From: Phytophthora colocasiae | Taxonomy: Eukaryota; Oomycota; Peronosporomycetes; Peronosporales; Peronosporaceae | Direction of reading: 5' to 3' | Length of the DNA stretch: 64,000 nt | NCBI GenBank assembly: GCA_018806915.1 | Contig: JAGKQI010000090.1 | Location: forward strand, 124,001-188,000 | Shown: piece after piece, positions 1 to 9,020 of the stretch | How the letters are laid out: every line of letters starts with the position of its first letter | Position numbering within the stretch: position 1 is the first letter of the stretch | Translations under genes and position numbers: made by a program | The notes under the pieces: generated by a model | What the model was told of the DNA's origin: nothing | The model's database searches: none | Seen by the model: only the letters and a program-made list of their open reading frames with translations

Positions 1-491
1 GTCGAGAGTTGTTCCGCCGATGTCACCTCTAAAAGCTGGGGGTACGTTATGGAGAGTTGGCTCGCAACACTACCACAACAAGGAAGGTTTCGTACGGTAT
101 GAAGACGTTGAAGATCCAGAAAATACGCTAATCGAGAGCTTCATCGACTCAAGTGTAGGAATACAAGTGAATGTACGGCAGCACTTTATCGCGTGCCAAT
201 TTCAATTCAGCAACCAAGCCTTCATGACCTGGCATTTAGTTTCCGAGCGAATTGGAGTATTCAATGGATTGAGAGCAGATGAAACTGGATGGATGAAATT
301 CGACTTCACCGACAGAACGTGGAACGGTGTTTGAAACGTGCGTCTGCCGAGCTCCACAGAGACGATATTTGATGAATCTGTGGTACGAATTTTACAAAAG
401 TTTGCAACAAATCAGTGAAAACACACTGGACAATGTGGTGACTGTAGCTGAAACAGTCTTGCTAGGAAAATTGTTAGAAGACATGAAGTAG
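1..491 (+). pseudogene. M96-like gene, 3' fragment with frameshift
   Basis: This is the C-terminal START-like part of an M96-like protein, cut by the window edge. The frame from base 20 (SPLKAG, KEGFVR, ADETGW) closely resembles the same region of the complete gene at 5671-6858 (LSPLKAG, KEGFVR, SDETGY). At about base 330 the homology changes frame and continues in another frame (FETCVCRAP) to a TAG at 489-491, so a single indel breaks the gene. The 5' part lies outside the window. Function is unknown; the family name comes from a mating-induced Phytophthora gene. Confidence 0.7.
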
Positions 492-685
492 ATCGTCGGT
501 TAATCTGTTCTGTAACAACGCTGCCACCTCATCCTTACGCAACTGTGTCGAGTCCTACTGGGAAGAGTACACACCATGTCTTTCCTTCACGACAACCTGC
601 TCCAGAATTGCAAAATACATGTTTATCTTGTCAGGGTAAAGTGTAAAGTTATCCATAATTTATTGCTATTAGCATTCGATCCCAG

Positions 686-1846
686 TCAAAACGTCGTCAA
701 GCAGCAACTTCCTAAGGCCGCCACAAAATTCAGTTTGTCTTGCTCAAGAGATTCCTGCAGCAAGTTGTTGAATTTGACCACCTCTGGTTCCTTGTTGGAA
801 GAAATGTTGAATCGCATAGGTAATTGTTGTACACAAACCTCCAGCATCACACCCGTTGCTGTTGGTCGCAAAATCATCCACGCCGTTTCCTCTGCATGTA
901 GCCCACTGAAAGCTCCTTCACCCTCGGACGACATTTTCCAGACAAGAACCAGTCGATCCTTCTCCTTGTAAAAGCGAGAGATAAATCTCTGCACTAATTG
1001 TCCAATATTCATCGACGTCAGGACGCGCGACTTGATGAAAACATCGTCGTCCGGTGCTATCTCGTAGCCTCCAAACGCGGGCTTTTCTTGCTCGTGGACG
1101 ACCGCCCACAAGGCCTCGCATGTCTTGTCAAAGCTGTAGGGCAGTGCTACCTTTGTCACGTGGTGATAAAGGCTCACTTCTCCATCTTCCTGCCGCCGCT
1201 GGGTTGAAGTGTACGTCGTTTCTTGTAGACTTGGCATGCTGTAAAAGTCCATGATGATGTCTACGCGAGCGTAGCAGCCTTCAAGTTGTTGCAAGTAGGT
1301 CATATAGAGAGCGCTGGTCTTTTAGTGCTGCATCGGGATGTCGTTAAGGTCCCCTGCAACCTGTTGAAGCCCCTTAATGTATTCAGCCTGTTGCTGAATA
1401 GCAGCGAGGAGCTTCTTGTTCTCTTCTTCCGAATAAATTCGATGTCCATGCTGTCGATCGGCTTCTAGAGCCCATTGCGAGTTCGTCAACTGTCGTGTTT
1501 TGTGTAAACTTTTGAACTGTTTCCTTCTGGACTTCTGCTCGTTCAGCTGATGCAGCTTCTCAGTCAACTCGTCCACTTGCTGCTGCAGCTCGTCCCGAAG
1601 GGTTTTGAGTTTGTGTCGGTAGCGTTGCTGTCGTTTCTTCTCAACCTCTCGCTTGTGAACGCGTACGTCGGAGATGATTGGTTTTGTAGCAGCATTGCGA
1701 CTGACGACAGGAGTAGTGAAGGAGAACGCGGGGTCTGTGGAGCTTCCTGCAAACACCCGAGGGGTGAGAGGCACGCTGAAATCGATTAGCCCCACGATAT
1801 CGTCGAACAAGACCTCGTCCGTCGTTATCAAGTCAGTCATGATCAA
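686..1846 (-). pseudogene. M96-like protein gene with one in-frame stop
   Basis: The N-terminal half (1846 to 1325) has an acidic start (MTDLITTDEVLFDD), then a basic/coiled-coil segment (KREVEKKRQQRYRHKLK) with heptad-like leucines. The C-terminal half (1303 to 686) is the START-like region with FSGLHAEETAW. Both halves are in the same frame and are separated only by a TAA at 1322-1324 and about six codons. The copy split across 7301-28833 reads through the equivalent position (TLRPMASSLYTTYLQ). This is therefore a nonsense mutation, a read-through stop or an assembly error. It is the closest paralogue of the 7301-28833 gene, which suggests tandem duplication. Confidence 0.72.
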
Positions 1847-2077
1847 CTCGCGTGTGGTTTTTCAGTTGTGACTTGTGATGACCGGTGACCTGATCGCCCA
1901 AAACCACTCGGAAGTTACAACCTGGCTCTACGTGATCAAATCCCAACACTGTTCATGAGAAACCAGGTGGTACTACCACCTGGTATAAGACTGGAAGACT
2001 TGGCGCAATCAAAAACCGAAACATTAACCCTTTTGAAGACACGTACAGGTACTTACTACACCTTTGCCCGGCCAAAG

Positions 2078-2508
2078 GGGCTCGCCGGTGGCCCAGTGGG
2101 TTAGCATCCGCTGATCCACGAACTGACCGAGGGTTCGAGCCCCGCCTCCGTCGCCCTTTTCGACTTCTGCTCTCCTCTCTCACCGCTGCCCTTCTCTGTT
2201 CATTTCCCATCACTCACAAGCTCTTCTCTAAGACATCGGGACCAATCAAGGCACAACTAACACGGAGACAAGACTCAAGGAGTTGGCGCGGTCGCAGTAC
2301 TCTACCCGGCCAGGCACCAGCTGGGGGCTCATCAACGGTGGCCCATTGGGCAAAATTCCCAAGAAATTCAAGCGTACCGGTCATAGCCTAAGGGTAACCG
2401 AGTAGCCGTAGGAAATTAGTTAGGAGTAACCTTGCTTAGACGTCAATGCGCCTGTTTCTAACAGGCTTCGAAATAAGTACCTAATATAAGGGTTCGAGTC
2501 CTCCCTCC
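2078..2508 (+). mobile_element. tRNA-derived SINE (431 bp) in the left inverted repeat
   Basis: The segment is flanked by a 17-bp direct repeat, CCTTTGCCCGGCCAAAG, at 2061-2077 and 2509-2525. That sequence belongs to the left inverted repeat and occurs once in the right one, so this is a true insertion with a target-site duplication. The 5' part has a Pol III A-box-like block (TGGCCCAGTGGG) and a B box (GGTTCGAGCCC) about 45 bp later. A second TGGCCCATTGGG block near 2338 and a second B box (GGTTCGAGTCC) at the 3' end (2491-2501) suggest a dimeric tRNA-like structure. No poly(A) tail is seen. Which LINE mobilised it cannot be told. Confidence 0.72.
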
Positions 2509-2525
2509 CCTTTGCCCGGCCAAAG

Positions 2526-2658
2526 TGGGCTAATCAGCATCCAATGTGGGCAGGATTAATTTTAGGCGGCTGACAGAAACCCAAAATAGCCCAAAACTTT
2601 TTTTTTCACACAATCAAAGTGGGCTAATCATCATTCAAAGCGGGCAAACTACTGGCCA
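2526..2658 (+). repeat. Left terminal inverted repeat (inner part) of the Tc1/mariner-like element
   Basis: This continues the left inverted repeat after the SINE. It matches the reverse complement of about 5238-5364 almost base for base, including the T9 run. It contains a motif AAAGTGGGCTAATCA twice (about 2522 and 2617), each followed by a GTGGGCA or GCGGGCA core. Such spaced direct repeats inside a long TIR are a typical layout for transposase-binding sites. Confidence 0.8.
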
Positions 2659-3292
2659 TAGGACATATCTTCCTTACGAATTGCTGCATGCACAAACTTC
2701 GAAGCGTGCAACTCTACGTTCTGCACCATGCGCTGAGTGATTCGCGGCATACAAGTGTTGGTAGCTCGCTCGAGAAGCCTCATGCGAGCTTCTGTCTTCG
2801 AAATGGGTGGACCAGTAATACTCTCGGTCAGTGGGTCGTTCATCTCTTCCCTCGCTGTAGCTAGGTAGGTTTTGATGTGCGCTTTAAGAGCGCTAAAGCA
2901 GTTTTCGATCGGGTTACACATGGGGCTGTATGGACCAAGTCGAAGCAAGATCGCAGCGGGTCTGTACAAGCTCCTCTGTACGAGAGTGTGCTGGTGCATT
3001 GTCGAACACGATGACGATCTTCTTGTCCCTATACTCCTCGTGATAGATGTTGCTCTCCTTGATGACCTCATACAGCTCCTCTACGAAGTCGGCGTTGGTT
3101 TGCATTTTAATGCTGCCTCTTTGCGTTAGGAAGGTCAACAGCACGGTCGAGGCTAACAACTCGCTCCGCTGTGCTCCGTGGGAACCCGTTATAATGGGCA
3201 ACAGCACGCCAGTTGCCACCGGCGTGGTATGCTTTGAGGGCGCGACGGCGTTCTTCAGGTGTGTGGGTCTTAGTGGCGGTTTGGGAAGGCAT
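2649..3292 (-). pseudogene. Tc1/mariner (DDE_3) transposase, internally deleted
   Basis: The N-terminus (from 3292, MPSQTATKTHTPEERRRAL) is a helix-turn-helix segment. About 47 codons in, it joins a different frame containing the C-terminal catalytic half. That half shows RGSIKMQTNADFVEE, VFDNAPAHS (second catalytic Asp) and, in a third frame, LRLGPYSPMCNPIENCFSALK (third acidic residue), ending DMSYGQ at a stop inside the inverted repeat. The segment with the first catalytic Asp is missing, and at least one further frameshift separates VFDNAPAHS from YSPMCNPIEN. It cannot encode an active enzyme. Confidence 0.78.
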
Positions 3293-3392
3293 CTGGGTTG
3301 TGTAATATCAGTTGCAGATTGACTTTGTGGTCTCCGTTTCGGGCGCATGCGAAGTACTGTACATGTACGAATGATTGGCTGGTACCGCCTTA

Positions 3393-5230
3393 CCTCTGTC
3401 CTAACGACACTTGGGGATTTCGGAGAAGGAGGAAGTGTGTAGCGGGGTAAGGGTAAACAACTACGATTTAGATGACGCGAAAGTACAATTTAGCGGAGAT
3501 TAATTGTCTTCGAGATCACTATCGATGTCCTGATCTGGGTGAACTGGTTTGCTTAAGACGCCTAAGTTGCGTAGGTCCTCTACAAGCCACTCAATGCAAC
3601 CTTCACTGTGCGTAGTGTCATCATTCGCTATACGAGTGTCACCAAGGATACCCACCTTCGAAAACCCACCGATTATTGTGGTAGTCTTCAAAGTGTCCCA
3701 ACTTGAGCAAACCCATGCAGCAATGTCATCGCGACTGGGTGGTGTGATTCTGAAAACCGAGCATGTTTCTTCATTACGAATCTCGCGAATCCGATCTCTG
3801 GCCACGTCTTGCATATCATCCCTTGATACTACTTCAACGCGTGCTGATATTCCAAGCCGTTGCGCTGCACGTCCTTCTTCTAATGCGTGATGTCCAGCGA
3901 CCTGTTCCCGAAGCCTTTCAACCCAGTAGTTTCGCAGTGTGCACTTAAATGGATGGTTCCAGGCCACATCTGCTGGTTGGCATACATAAGTATACCTTGG
4001 TGGCACCTTTTTGAGTATCACGTTAATCGATGCTGCATATTCGACGACCTCAGTGGTCCAATGACCGGAAAAGTCGTCCCACAGCAGTAAGATTTTCTCT
4101 TCGATGTTTGGTCTGCTAGCGAATTGGTACTCGAGAAACTTGATAGATATTCTAGCATTCCACCAAGCAGTCGGGTTACCATATATCTGACAGGCGTGCT
4201 CCTCTTGCAAGGCCTTCATTTTTGGCCACAACACAGGCCCAAAGCCGTTTGACTCGACTCCTTTTGTTGCTGTTTATCCTTGGTCGACGCAGCCTTTGCC
4301 TTGAAAATGATAATGGGCGGATACTTGTTACCATGCCAGTCAGCAAGAAGCATCACCGTTGCTCTCTCCTTGTCCTTACCAGCACACTTAACCCATACCG
4401 TCTTTTGGCCAGTGCCATTGATGGTAGTGGTTGGCAGGTATTCGTAGAATACTGCAGTTTGGTCGGCGTTGAGCACCGTTGAAATATTGTGCTCGACTAT
4501 TAGCTGACGCACCTCTTCACAGAATTGTGCTGCCTTCAGCTGGGCGTCTTCGGGTGTGGTTTGGCCTTGGCGAGTTCGACGTCGTATTGACAGTTTATTA
4601 CGTCGCATGAAGCCCTTCCTCCATGAGTAGGAAGCACTGAATATTTCTGGAGGAAGGCCTCTGTCCTTTGCAACTTCAAGAGCCTTGAAATGCAACATTT
4701 GAGCAGATACCGGGAAGCCTTCACTCCTCAAAGAGTTTATCCACATGACGAGGTACTCTTCAGCTCCGCCTGGAAGTATAATTGCGTCTCCGACGTTTCG
4801 CACGTTCTTGTAATGCCCCTTGCCGTGACTGCACATGTACTCAATGACCGCACGATTTTTCTTCCACGCGCCGAAATATCGTTGCTTCTTCTTTATTTCG
4901 GCGGCACTCTTGATCCCCTTGTACATTCTGGAGATCACCTCTCGACTTGAAACCCCGGTGTCGAGAAGTAGGAGAATCTCCAGCTTGTGCTTGTAATCGA
5001 CTCGGACTCGCTGATACGTTCGTGGCTTCTTCCCAGTACCGGTGACACATTTGCGGCCCTTGGGCATTGTACTGCAAATGCCTGAATGACACAATCGCCA
5101 GCCTAAGTTTTAGAAATGTCGGTATAGTGTTTTAGTGCGGTCAGGAAGGACAGTCACATGTTTTCTTCAAGACTTCCTATTGGCTGAACAATGAGTTCTC
5201 TTAGGACTAGTGGTGTCGTTAGGACAGAGG
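3393..5230 (-). mobile_element. pogo-like DNA transposon nested in the Tc1/mariner-like element
   Basis: An 18-bp perfect terminal inverted repeat, CCTCTGTCCTAACGACAC at 3393-3410 and its complement at 5213-5230, is flanked by TA on both sides (3391-3392 and 5231-5232). The body encodes one pogo/Tigger-type transposase on the minus strand. It entered the upstream region of the Tc1-like transposase gene at a TA site, so it is younger than the outer element. At 1838 bp it is a near-complete pogo element with a single visible frameshift. Confidence 0.83.
3500..5067 (-). pseudogene. pogo/Tigger-like transposase (CENP-B HTH plus DDE_1), one frameshift
   Basis: The start is taken at MPKGRK (5067), not the upstream Met at 5094, because the basic N-terminus begins there. 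The N-terminal 170 residues carry two helix-turn-helix units of CENP-B type (SWRKGFMRRNKLSIRRRT). The catalytic triad is DDD: NADQTAVF, LLLWDDFSGH and VCQPADVAWN. Frames overlap at 4216-4234, where the first ends GLCCGQK and the second opens VLWPKMKAL, so one indel near 4220-4260 breaks the gene. The C-terminus is acidic (DSDLEDN). Confidence 0.82.
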
Positions 5231-5237
5231 TAAACCG

Positions 5238-5385
5238 GTAGTTGCCCGCTTTGAATGATGATTAGCCCACTTTGATTGTGTGAAAAAAAAAGTTTTGGGC
5301 TATTTTGGGTTTCTGTCAGCCGCCTAAAATTAATCCTGCCCACATTGGATGCTGATTAGCCCACTTTGGCCGGGCAAAGGTGTAG
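5238..5385 (-). repeat. Right terminal inverted repeat of the Tc1/mariner-like element
   Basis: This is the mirror of 2056-2077 plus 2526-2658, uninterrupted here. It ends ...GGCAAAGGTGTAG, followed by TA at 5386-5387. The subterminal AGCCCACTTT motif occurs twice, as on the left. The uninterrupted state on this side shows that the SINE inserted only in the left repeat. Confidence 0.8.
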
Positions 5386-5670
5386 TACTCAACTGTGACG
5401 ACGTCAAAGTTTACGTTCTCAAAGGTAAGGTTCACTATTTATTTGCTACCGGTACCAGTAAAAGCATCTTGAAGCTGCAATTTACCAACGCTTTTCGCCA
5501 TGTTCCTCTTGTCGGGATTAATACAAAAGTTGTGAAATTGAGCCAACCAACCAGGTGACGTAAGATATGATGGCACTTTTCATTTTGAGTAAAACCTTGA
5601 GTCATTTTGTATTTTGATGCATTTGCGAATTGAAAGCATTCAAAGCACTAAAACGCTTACTTCCGAGTAT

Positions 5671-6858
5671 TTATTGCTCTTGCAGTAGCTGAGATATAAT
5701 ACTTAGTACGCTACAAATGACTGTGTGGAAGAGTTCGGCCCGGAGTGTACAAGAATCAAAACTCGTACAGCGCAACTTGTGTTCTACTCCATTTCTTCTA
5801 GCATGTTTCCTAGCAAGGCACTTTGAGCTAAACATACCATCGCAAATTTTGTGTACAACTCGGTAGAAATCGTTTTTCACTGATTCAGCAAACGTGGTAT
5901 CTGTAGAAGGTGTTGGGGTTCGACAGATGCACATTTCCAGCACTGCCCCAGGCTCCGTTGGATCGGCCGAAGCTTTCATCCTACAATACCCTGTTTCGTC
6001 CGACCGCAGCCCGCTGAAAACGCCCATTCCCTCCGATATGAAGTTCCAGATCATGATAACTTGGTTGTCGAGACAAAATCGGCGGGAAATAAAGTGCTGC
6101 TGCACCTTCACCGGCATCCCTGTCTGGAGTGCACTTAAGTCAGCGAAGCTTGCCACTAGCGTGTTGTCCGGGTCCTGAACGTCTACACGCCGCACGAAAC
6201 CTTCCTTGTTGCTGTGGTATTGCACGCCGATGTCACATAAAGTGTTCCCCGCCTTGAGTGGTGAGAGCGAAAGGACAACTCTCGTTCGAGAGGAGTAAAA
6301 CTCCACGGCACCTTCAGTCACTTGCTTGTGGACAGCTTGACATTGACTGGCGAATAACGCACCGAAAGCTCGAAAAACCTCATTCGCGGTCTGGAAATTC
6401 GCGTCCAGCCTTTGGATATACCCGGCGTATTTGTCAACGCCCGCTGAACTGCCAATGCGTTGTCTGTGTGCACTGCCGTCCTTGCGTAATGACACCACAG
6501 TGCTTAACTGCTTGCCCACCATGTCGCGGATCGTATTGATGTAGATGGCCTGGGTGCTGATTGCACTGATAAGTTGTTCCTGCCGAAATTCCGAAACTCT
6601 ACGTTCCACCTGTAGTCGTTCGGCCATATCTCTCCACAGTAAGTAACCGTGTGGCCGGGCAGCGTCAAATTGGGCAAATTCCTCCTGCTTCAAGAGCTGC
6701 ACTGATGCTAATTTTTGCTGTAACGAAAGTGCTTCACGCTGGAGTTCTTTACGCTGGTTCTTCTGTTGACGACGATACTCTCGGGACTTCTCGGGCCCAA
6801 ACAGTTTCCTTCGCTTGTTGTCAGGATCTGGGCTTCCACAGGACAGGTGATCATTCAT
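5671..6858 (-). CDS. M96-like protein, 395 aa
   Basis: This frame is intact. Residues 15-65 form a basic and coiled-coil segment (KRRKLFGPEKSREYRRQQKN, then leucine-rich). Residues about 150-330 form the START-like half with KAGNTLCDIG, KEGFVRRVDV and FSGLRSDETGY. The C-terminal tail (ARKHARRNGVEHKLRC) is longer than in other members. The gene is the closest match to the fragment at 1-491. The family is oomycete-specific as far as I know, and its bZIP-like start suggests a nuclear DNA-binding or dimerising role, which is inference. The start at MNDHLSCG is the first Met of the frame and is followed directly by the basic region. Confidence 0.72.
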   Translation of the reverse strand: MNDHLSCGSPDPDNKRRKLFGPEKSREYRRQQKNQRKELQREALSLQQKLASVQLLKQEEFAQFDAARPHGYLLWRDMAERLQVERRVSEFRQEQLISAISTQAIYINTIRDMVGKQLSTVVSLRKDGSAHRQRIGSSAGVDKYAGYIQRLDANFQTANEVFRAFGALFASQCQAVHKQVTEGAVEFYSSRTRVVLSLSPLKAGNTLCDIGVQYHSNKEGFVRRVDVQDPDNTLVASFADLSALQTGMPVKVQQHFISRRFCLDNQVIMIWNFISEGMGVFSGLRSDETGYCRMKASADPTEPGAVLEMCICRTPTPSTDTTFAESVKNDFYRVVHKICDGMFSSKCLARKHARRNGVEHKLRCTSFDSCTLRAELFHTVICSVLSIISQLLQEQ

Positions 6859-7300
6859 TCTTGCTTGCGTTTTGATGAGTGAGCCCAGCTTGGCGTTCTG
6901 ACCTTCTCAAATCTCTTACCGTAACTTACGGTCCGTAAGTACTCATCTGTGACAACGCTGCCTTTCCTCTATCCTCCACTCAATTTTTGCGAAATGGTAT
7001 TCGTACGGTACGGGATTGCTTGCTTCGCTGTGACGACATCGGTGCTTCTTCCGTTTTGGGCCTGTAATATATTGTATTGTCATGCTACCCTTCAAGGGTA
7101 ACCCTTGGTTTCGGGACAGGGCCAGTAACGTGGGGAAACCTACTTTGTTCTTCGCGTCTCGGTTGCTTTTATCCTTGGACCATGTTTTTCGATCGCTGTT
7201 TGCCGATCAAGAACTACTTTGTATACCACGCGTGAGAAAGTTTTGAACGGTACATTAGTTTAGTTTACACGAAAACCCTCATTGACGCAATGCTCTCTTG
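6859..7300. other. Intergenic region without a recognised gene
   Basis: This is 442 bases upstream of the 5671-6858 gene and downstream of the split 7301-28833 gene. I see no protein similarity, RNA gene or element border. It should hold the promoter of the 5671-6858 gene, but no clear TATA or initiator stands out. Confidence 0.4.
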
Positions 7301-7526
7301 CTAGCACCCGGTTCCAGTCAGAACGCCGCTAAGAAGCACCCTCTCTAAGACCCTCACAATTTTATTCCTGTCGGCCTCAAGTGATTCTTGCAACAAGGTG
7401 TAAACTTGGTCACCGCTGGCCCCTTGTTGGGACCAAAGTTGAACTGCATAGGCGCTTGCTGCACACAAACCTTCAGCATCACACCCGTTGCCGTTGGCCG
7501 CTCACGCACCCACGCCGTGTCCTCTG

Positions 7527-7804
7527 TGTTGAGGTTAGGGCTCGTTCACAGGGACCACCTCTACACCGTGTCTTCTATAAACTAATAATGAAGAGACACG
7601 GTACTTTTGACTCTAATAAATAATGTACTAAAATGTCTGTGACATCAGTGCGATGAATGGTAGCGGCAATTCTAGACTACGTTTCTGAATGCCGCATACT
7701 ATTTTCTAGTGAGTAGCTATCTACTTTCTTAACATTAATCTTACTTCTTCTTTTTCTCTCTTCTACCCTACTCCCTTCAAGCTGCGCCCAAGTTCCCCGC
7801 AACA
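7527..7804 (+). repeat. Copia 5' LTR
   Basis: This is 278 bp, starting TGTTGAGGTTAGG and ending CCCCGCAACA. It ends four bases before the gag ATG. It matches 13936-14212 apart from a few differences. The 5-bp terminal inverted repeat TGTTG/CAACA is the usual LTR border. Confidence 0.9.
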
Positions 7805-7816
7805 GGTCATGAGCCC
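7805..7816 (+). promoter_or_regulatory. Primer-binding site overlapping the gag start codon
   Basis: GGTCATGAGCCC directly follows the LTR. It is complementary, with one mismatch, to the anticodon-loop region of eukaryotic initiator tRNA-Met (complement GGTTATGAGCCC). This is the half-tRNA priming mode known for Drosophila copia and Ty5. The ATG inside it (7809) is the gag start. The second LTR element at 55177 has GGTTATGG in the same place. Confidence 0.55.
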
Positions 7817-9020
7817 TCAGCAAGCCTCAAGTGACGACTTCCCCCGACTCTCTGGTGCTAAGAATTTCGACGTCTGGAAGGCCCGAGTCAGTGCATCGCT
7901 CGATGGCAAGCATCTGCTCGGTTTTGTCACCAAGAAGTATTACAATGGGGTCAGTGAAGACGAAGATGAAGACTCCGACGACGACCTGGCTGAGTCCGAC
8001 GACGACGAAGCTGCCTCCAAGCCAAGTTCTCCGGCTGGCATCGACTCGGATGAGGTCGACTTCGAGGACAGCTCGGATGAGCTGCAGCCCAGCGACGGCG
8101 ACGACACTCCGCCATCAAAGAAAACCAAGCGCGCTGATCTTCCCATCGTTCGCCCGTTTGCTGAGCGCGACGCCAGCCGGGATCGCAAACAAGTCAAGCG
8201 ACGCAAGCCTACCCCGCCGTCTGCTCGACACCTTCGTCGTATGGAAGCGCAAACCAAGGCTTTCCTGATGAAGACGATGGATGATACTCATATCCGTCTT
8301 GTCAAGAACCTGACAACGGCCTTCGACATCTTTCAGGCCATCTGTACCAAGTACGAGGGTGCAGCCTTTCATGGCGACCCCTACTTCATCCAGCACTTCC
8401 TTATGGAGATCAAGTATGAAGAAGGCGGTGATCTGACCAGCTTCTTCCTTGAGCTGGAAAACGCGATGAAAGCCGCGTCTGAAGCAACCGAGTCTCCCTT
8501 GACCGATGGACAGAAGTCATTATACCTGTTCCACTCGATGCCAATGACTTGGAAGGATGATCTCCGAGTTTGGAAAGGTGTGCGGAAGTATATCCCGTAT
8601 GATGAACTTAAGATGAGTATTGAGACCAAGGTTCCCGAGATCCAAGCTCAAGAACGTTACAGCCGCATCAAAGGGACACCTGAGAGCCAATCAACTCAGG
8701 CTGAACGGGCTCTCATTGCTCCTTCTCAGGATTCCGCGTTGGCCGCTCAAGCATCTGTCCCAGTTGATGTCTGCAGCTACTGTCAGAAACCACGTCACAA
8801 CATCCGTCAGTGCCGTACTCTGCAGAAGGACTTACGCGATGGATGTGTCAAGGCAGGCACTGTTCTCCCTGCCAACTTCGAGTTACGAGGTCCCAACAAC
8901 TACCGGTTGCATCCTTACAACAACAACAACCAAGGGCGATCTGGACGTGGAGGTGGATCATGGCACCAAAATGGTCGCGGCGGTCGTGGTGGTGGACGTG
9001 GCCGCGGTAACTACGGTTGA
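7809..9020 (+). CDS. Copia gag polyprotein, 403 aa
   Basis: Gag starts at the ATG four bases after the LTR. Residues 10-40 are the Copia gag start (FPRLSGAKNFDVWKARV). Residues about 48-115 are a strongly acidic insert (EDEDEDSDDDLAES and similar). Residues about 150-300 are the UBN2-type gag body. Near residue 322 is a CCHC zinc knuckle, CSYCQKPRHNIRQC. The C-terminus is Arg/Gly-rich (GRGGRGGGRGRGNYG), as in RNA-binding tails. It ends at a TGA (9018-9020) after which the same frame continues into an Asn-rich repeat and protease, so the stop may be a mutation or a read-through site. Confidence 0.85.
   Translation: MSPQQASSDDFPRLSGAKNFDVWKARVSASLDGKHLLGFVTKKYYNGVSEDEDEDSDDDLAESDDDEAASKPSSPAGIDSDEVDFEDSSDELQPSDGDDTPPSKKTKRADLPIVRPFAERDASRDRKQVKRRKPTPPSARHLRRMEAQTKAFLMKTMDDTHIRLVKNLTTAFDIFQAICTKYEGAAFHGDPYFIQHFLMEIKYEEGGDLTSFFLELENAMKAASEATESPLTDGQKSLYLFHSMPMTWKDDLRVWKGVRKYIPYDELKMSIETKVPEIQAQERYSRIKGTPESQSTQAERALIAPSQDSALAAQASVPVDVCSYCQKPRHNIRQCRTLQKDLRDGCVKAGTVLPANFELRGPNNYRLHPYNNNNQGRSGRGGGSWHQNGRGGRGGGRGRGNYG

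Larger units (their letters stand above)
2056..5385 (-). mobile_element. Tc1/mariner-like DNA transposon carrying two nested insertions
   Basis: The element is bounded by near-perfect inverted repeats of about 150 bp that begin CTACACCTTTGCCCGGCC on the left and end with the reverse complement at 5385. Both are flanked by TA (2054-2055 and 5386-5387), the target duplication typical of Tc1/mariner elements. The left repeat is split by a SINE at 2078-2508. A pogo-like element occupies 3393-5230. Without those two insertions the element is about 1.05 kb and encodes an internally deleted DDE_3-type transposase on the minus strand. It is therefore a non-autonomous deletion derivative. Confidence 0.82.

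Noticed and set aside
2085..2160. Functional tRNA gene
   Set aside because: A and B boxes are present, but no proper cloverleaf or CCA-adjacent acceptor pairing is seen, and the segment sits in a 431-bp unit with a 17-bp TSD. SINE is the better call.
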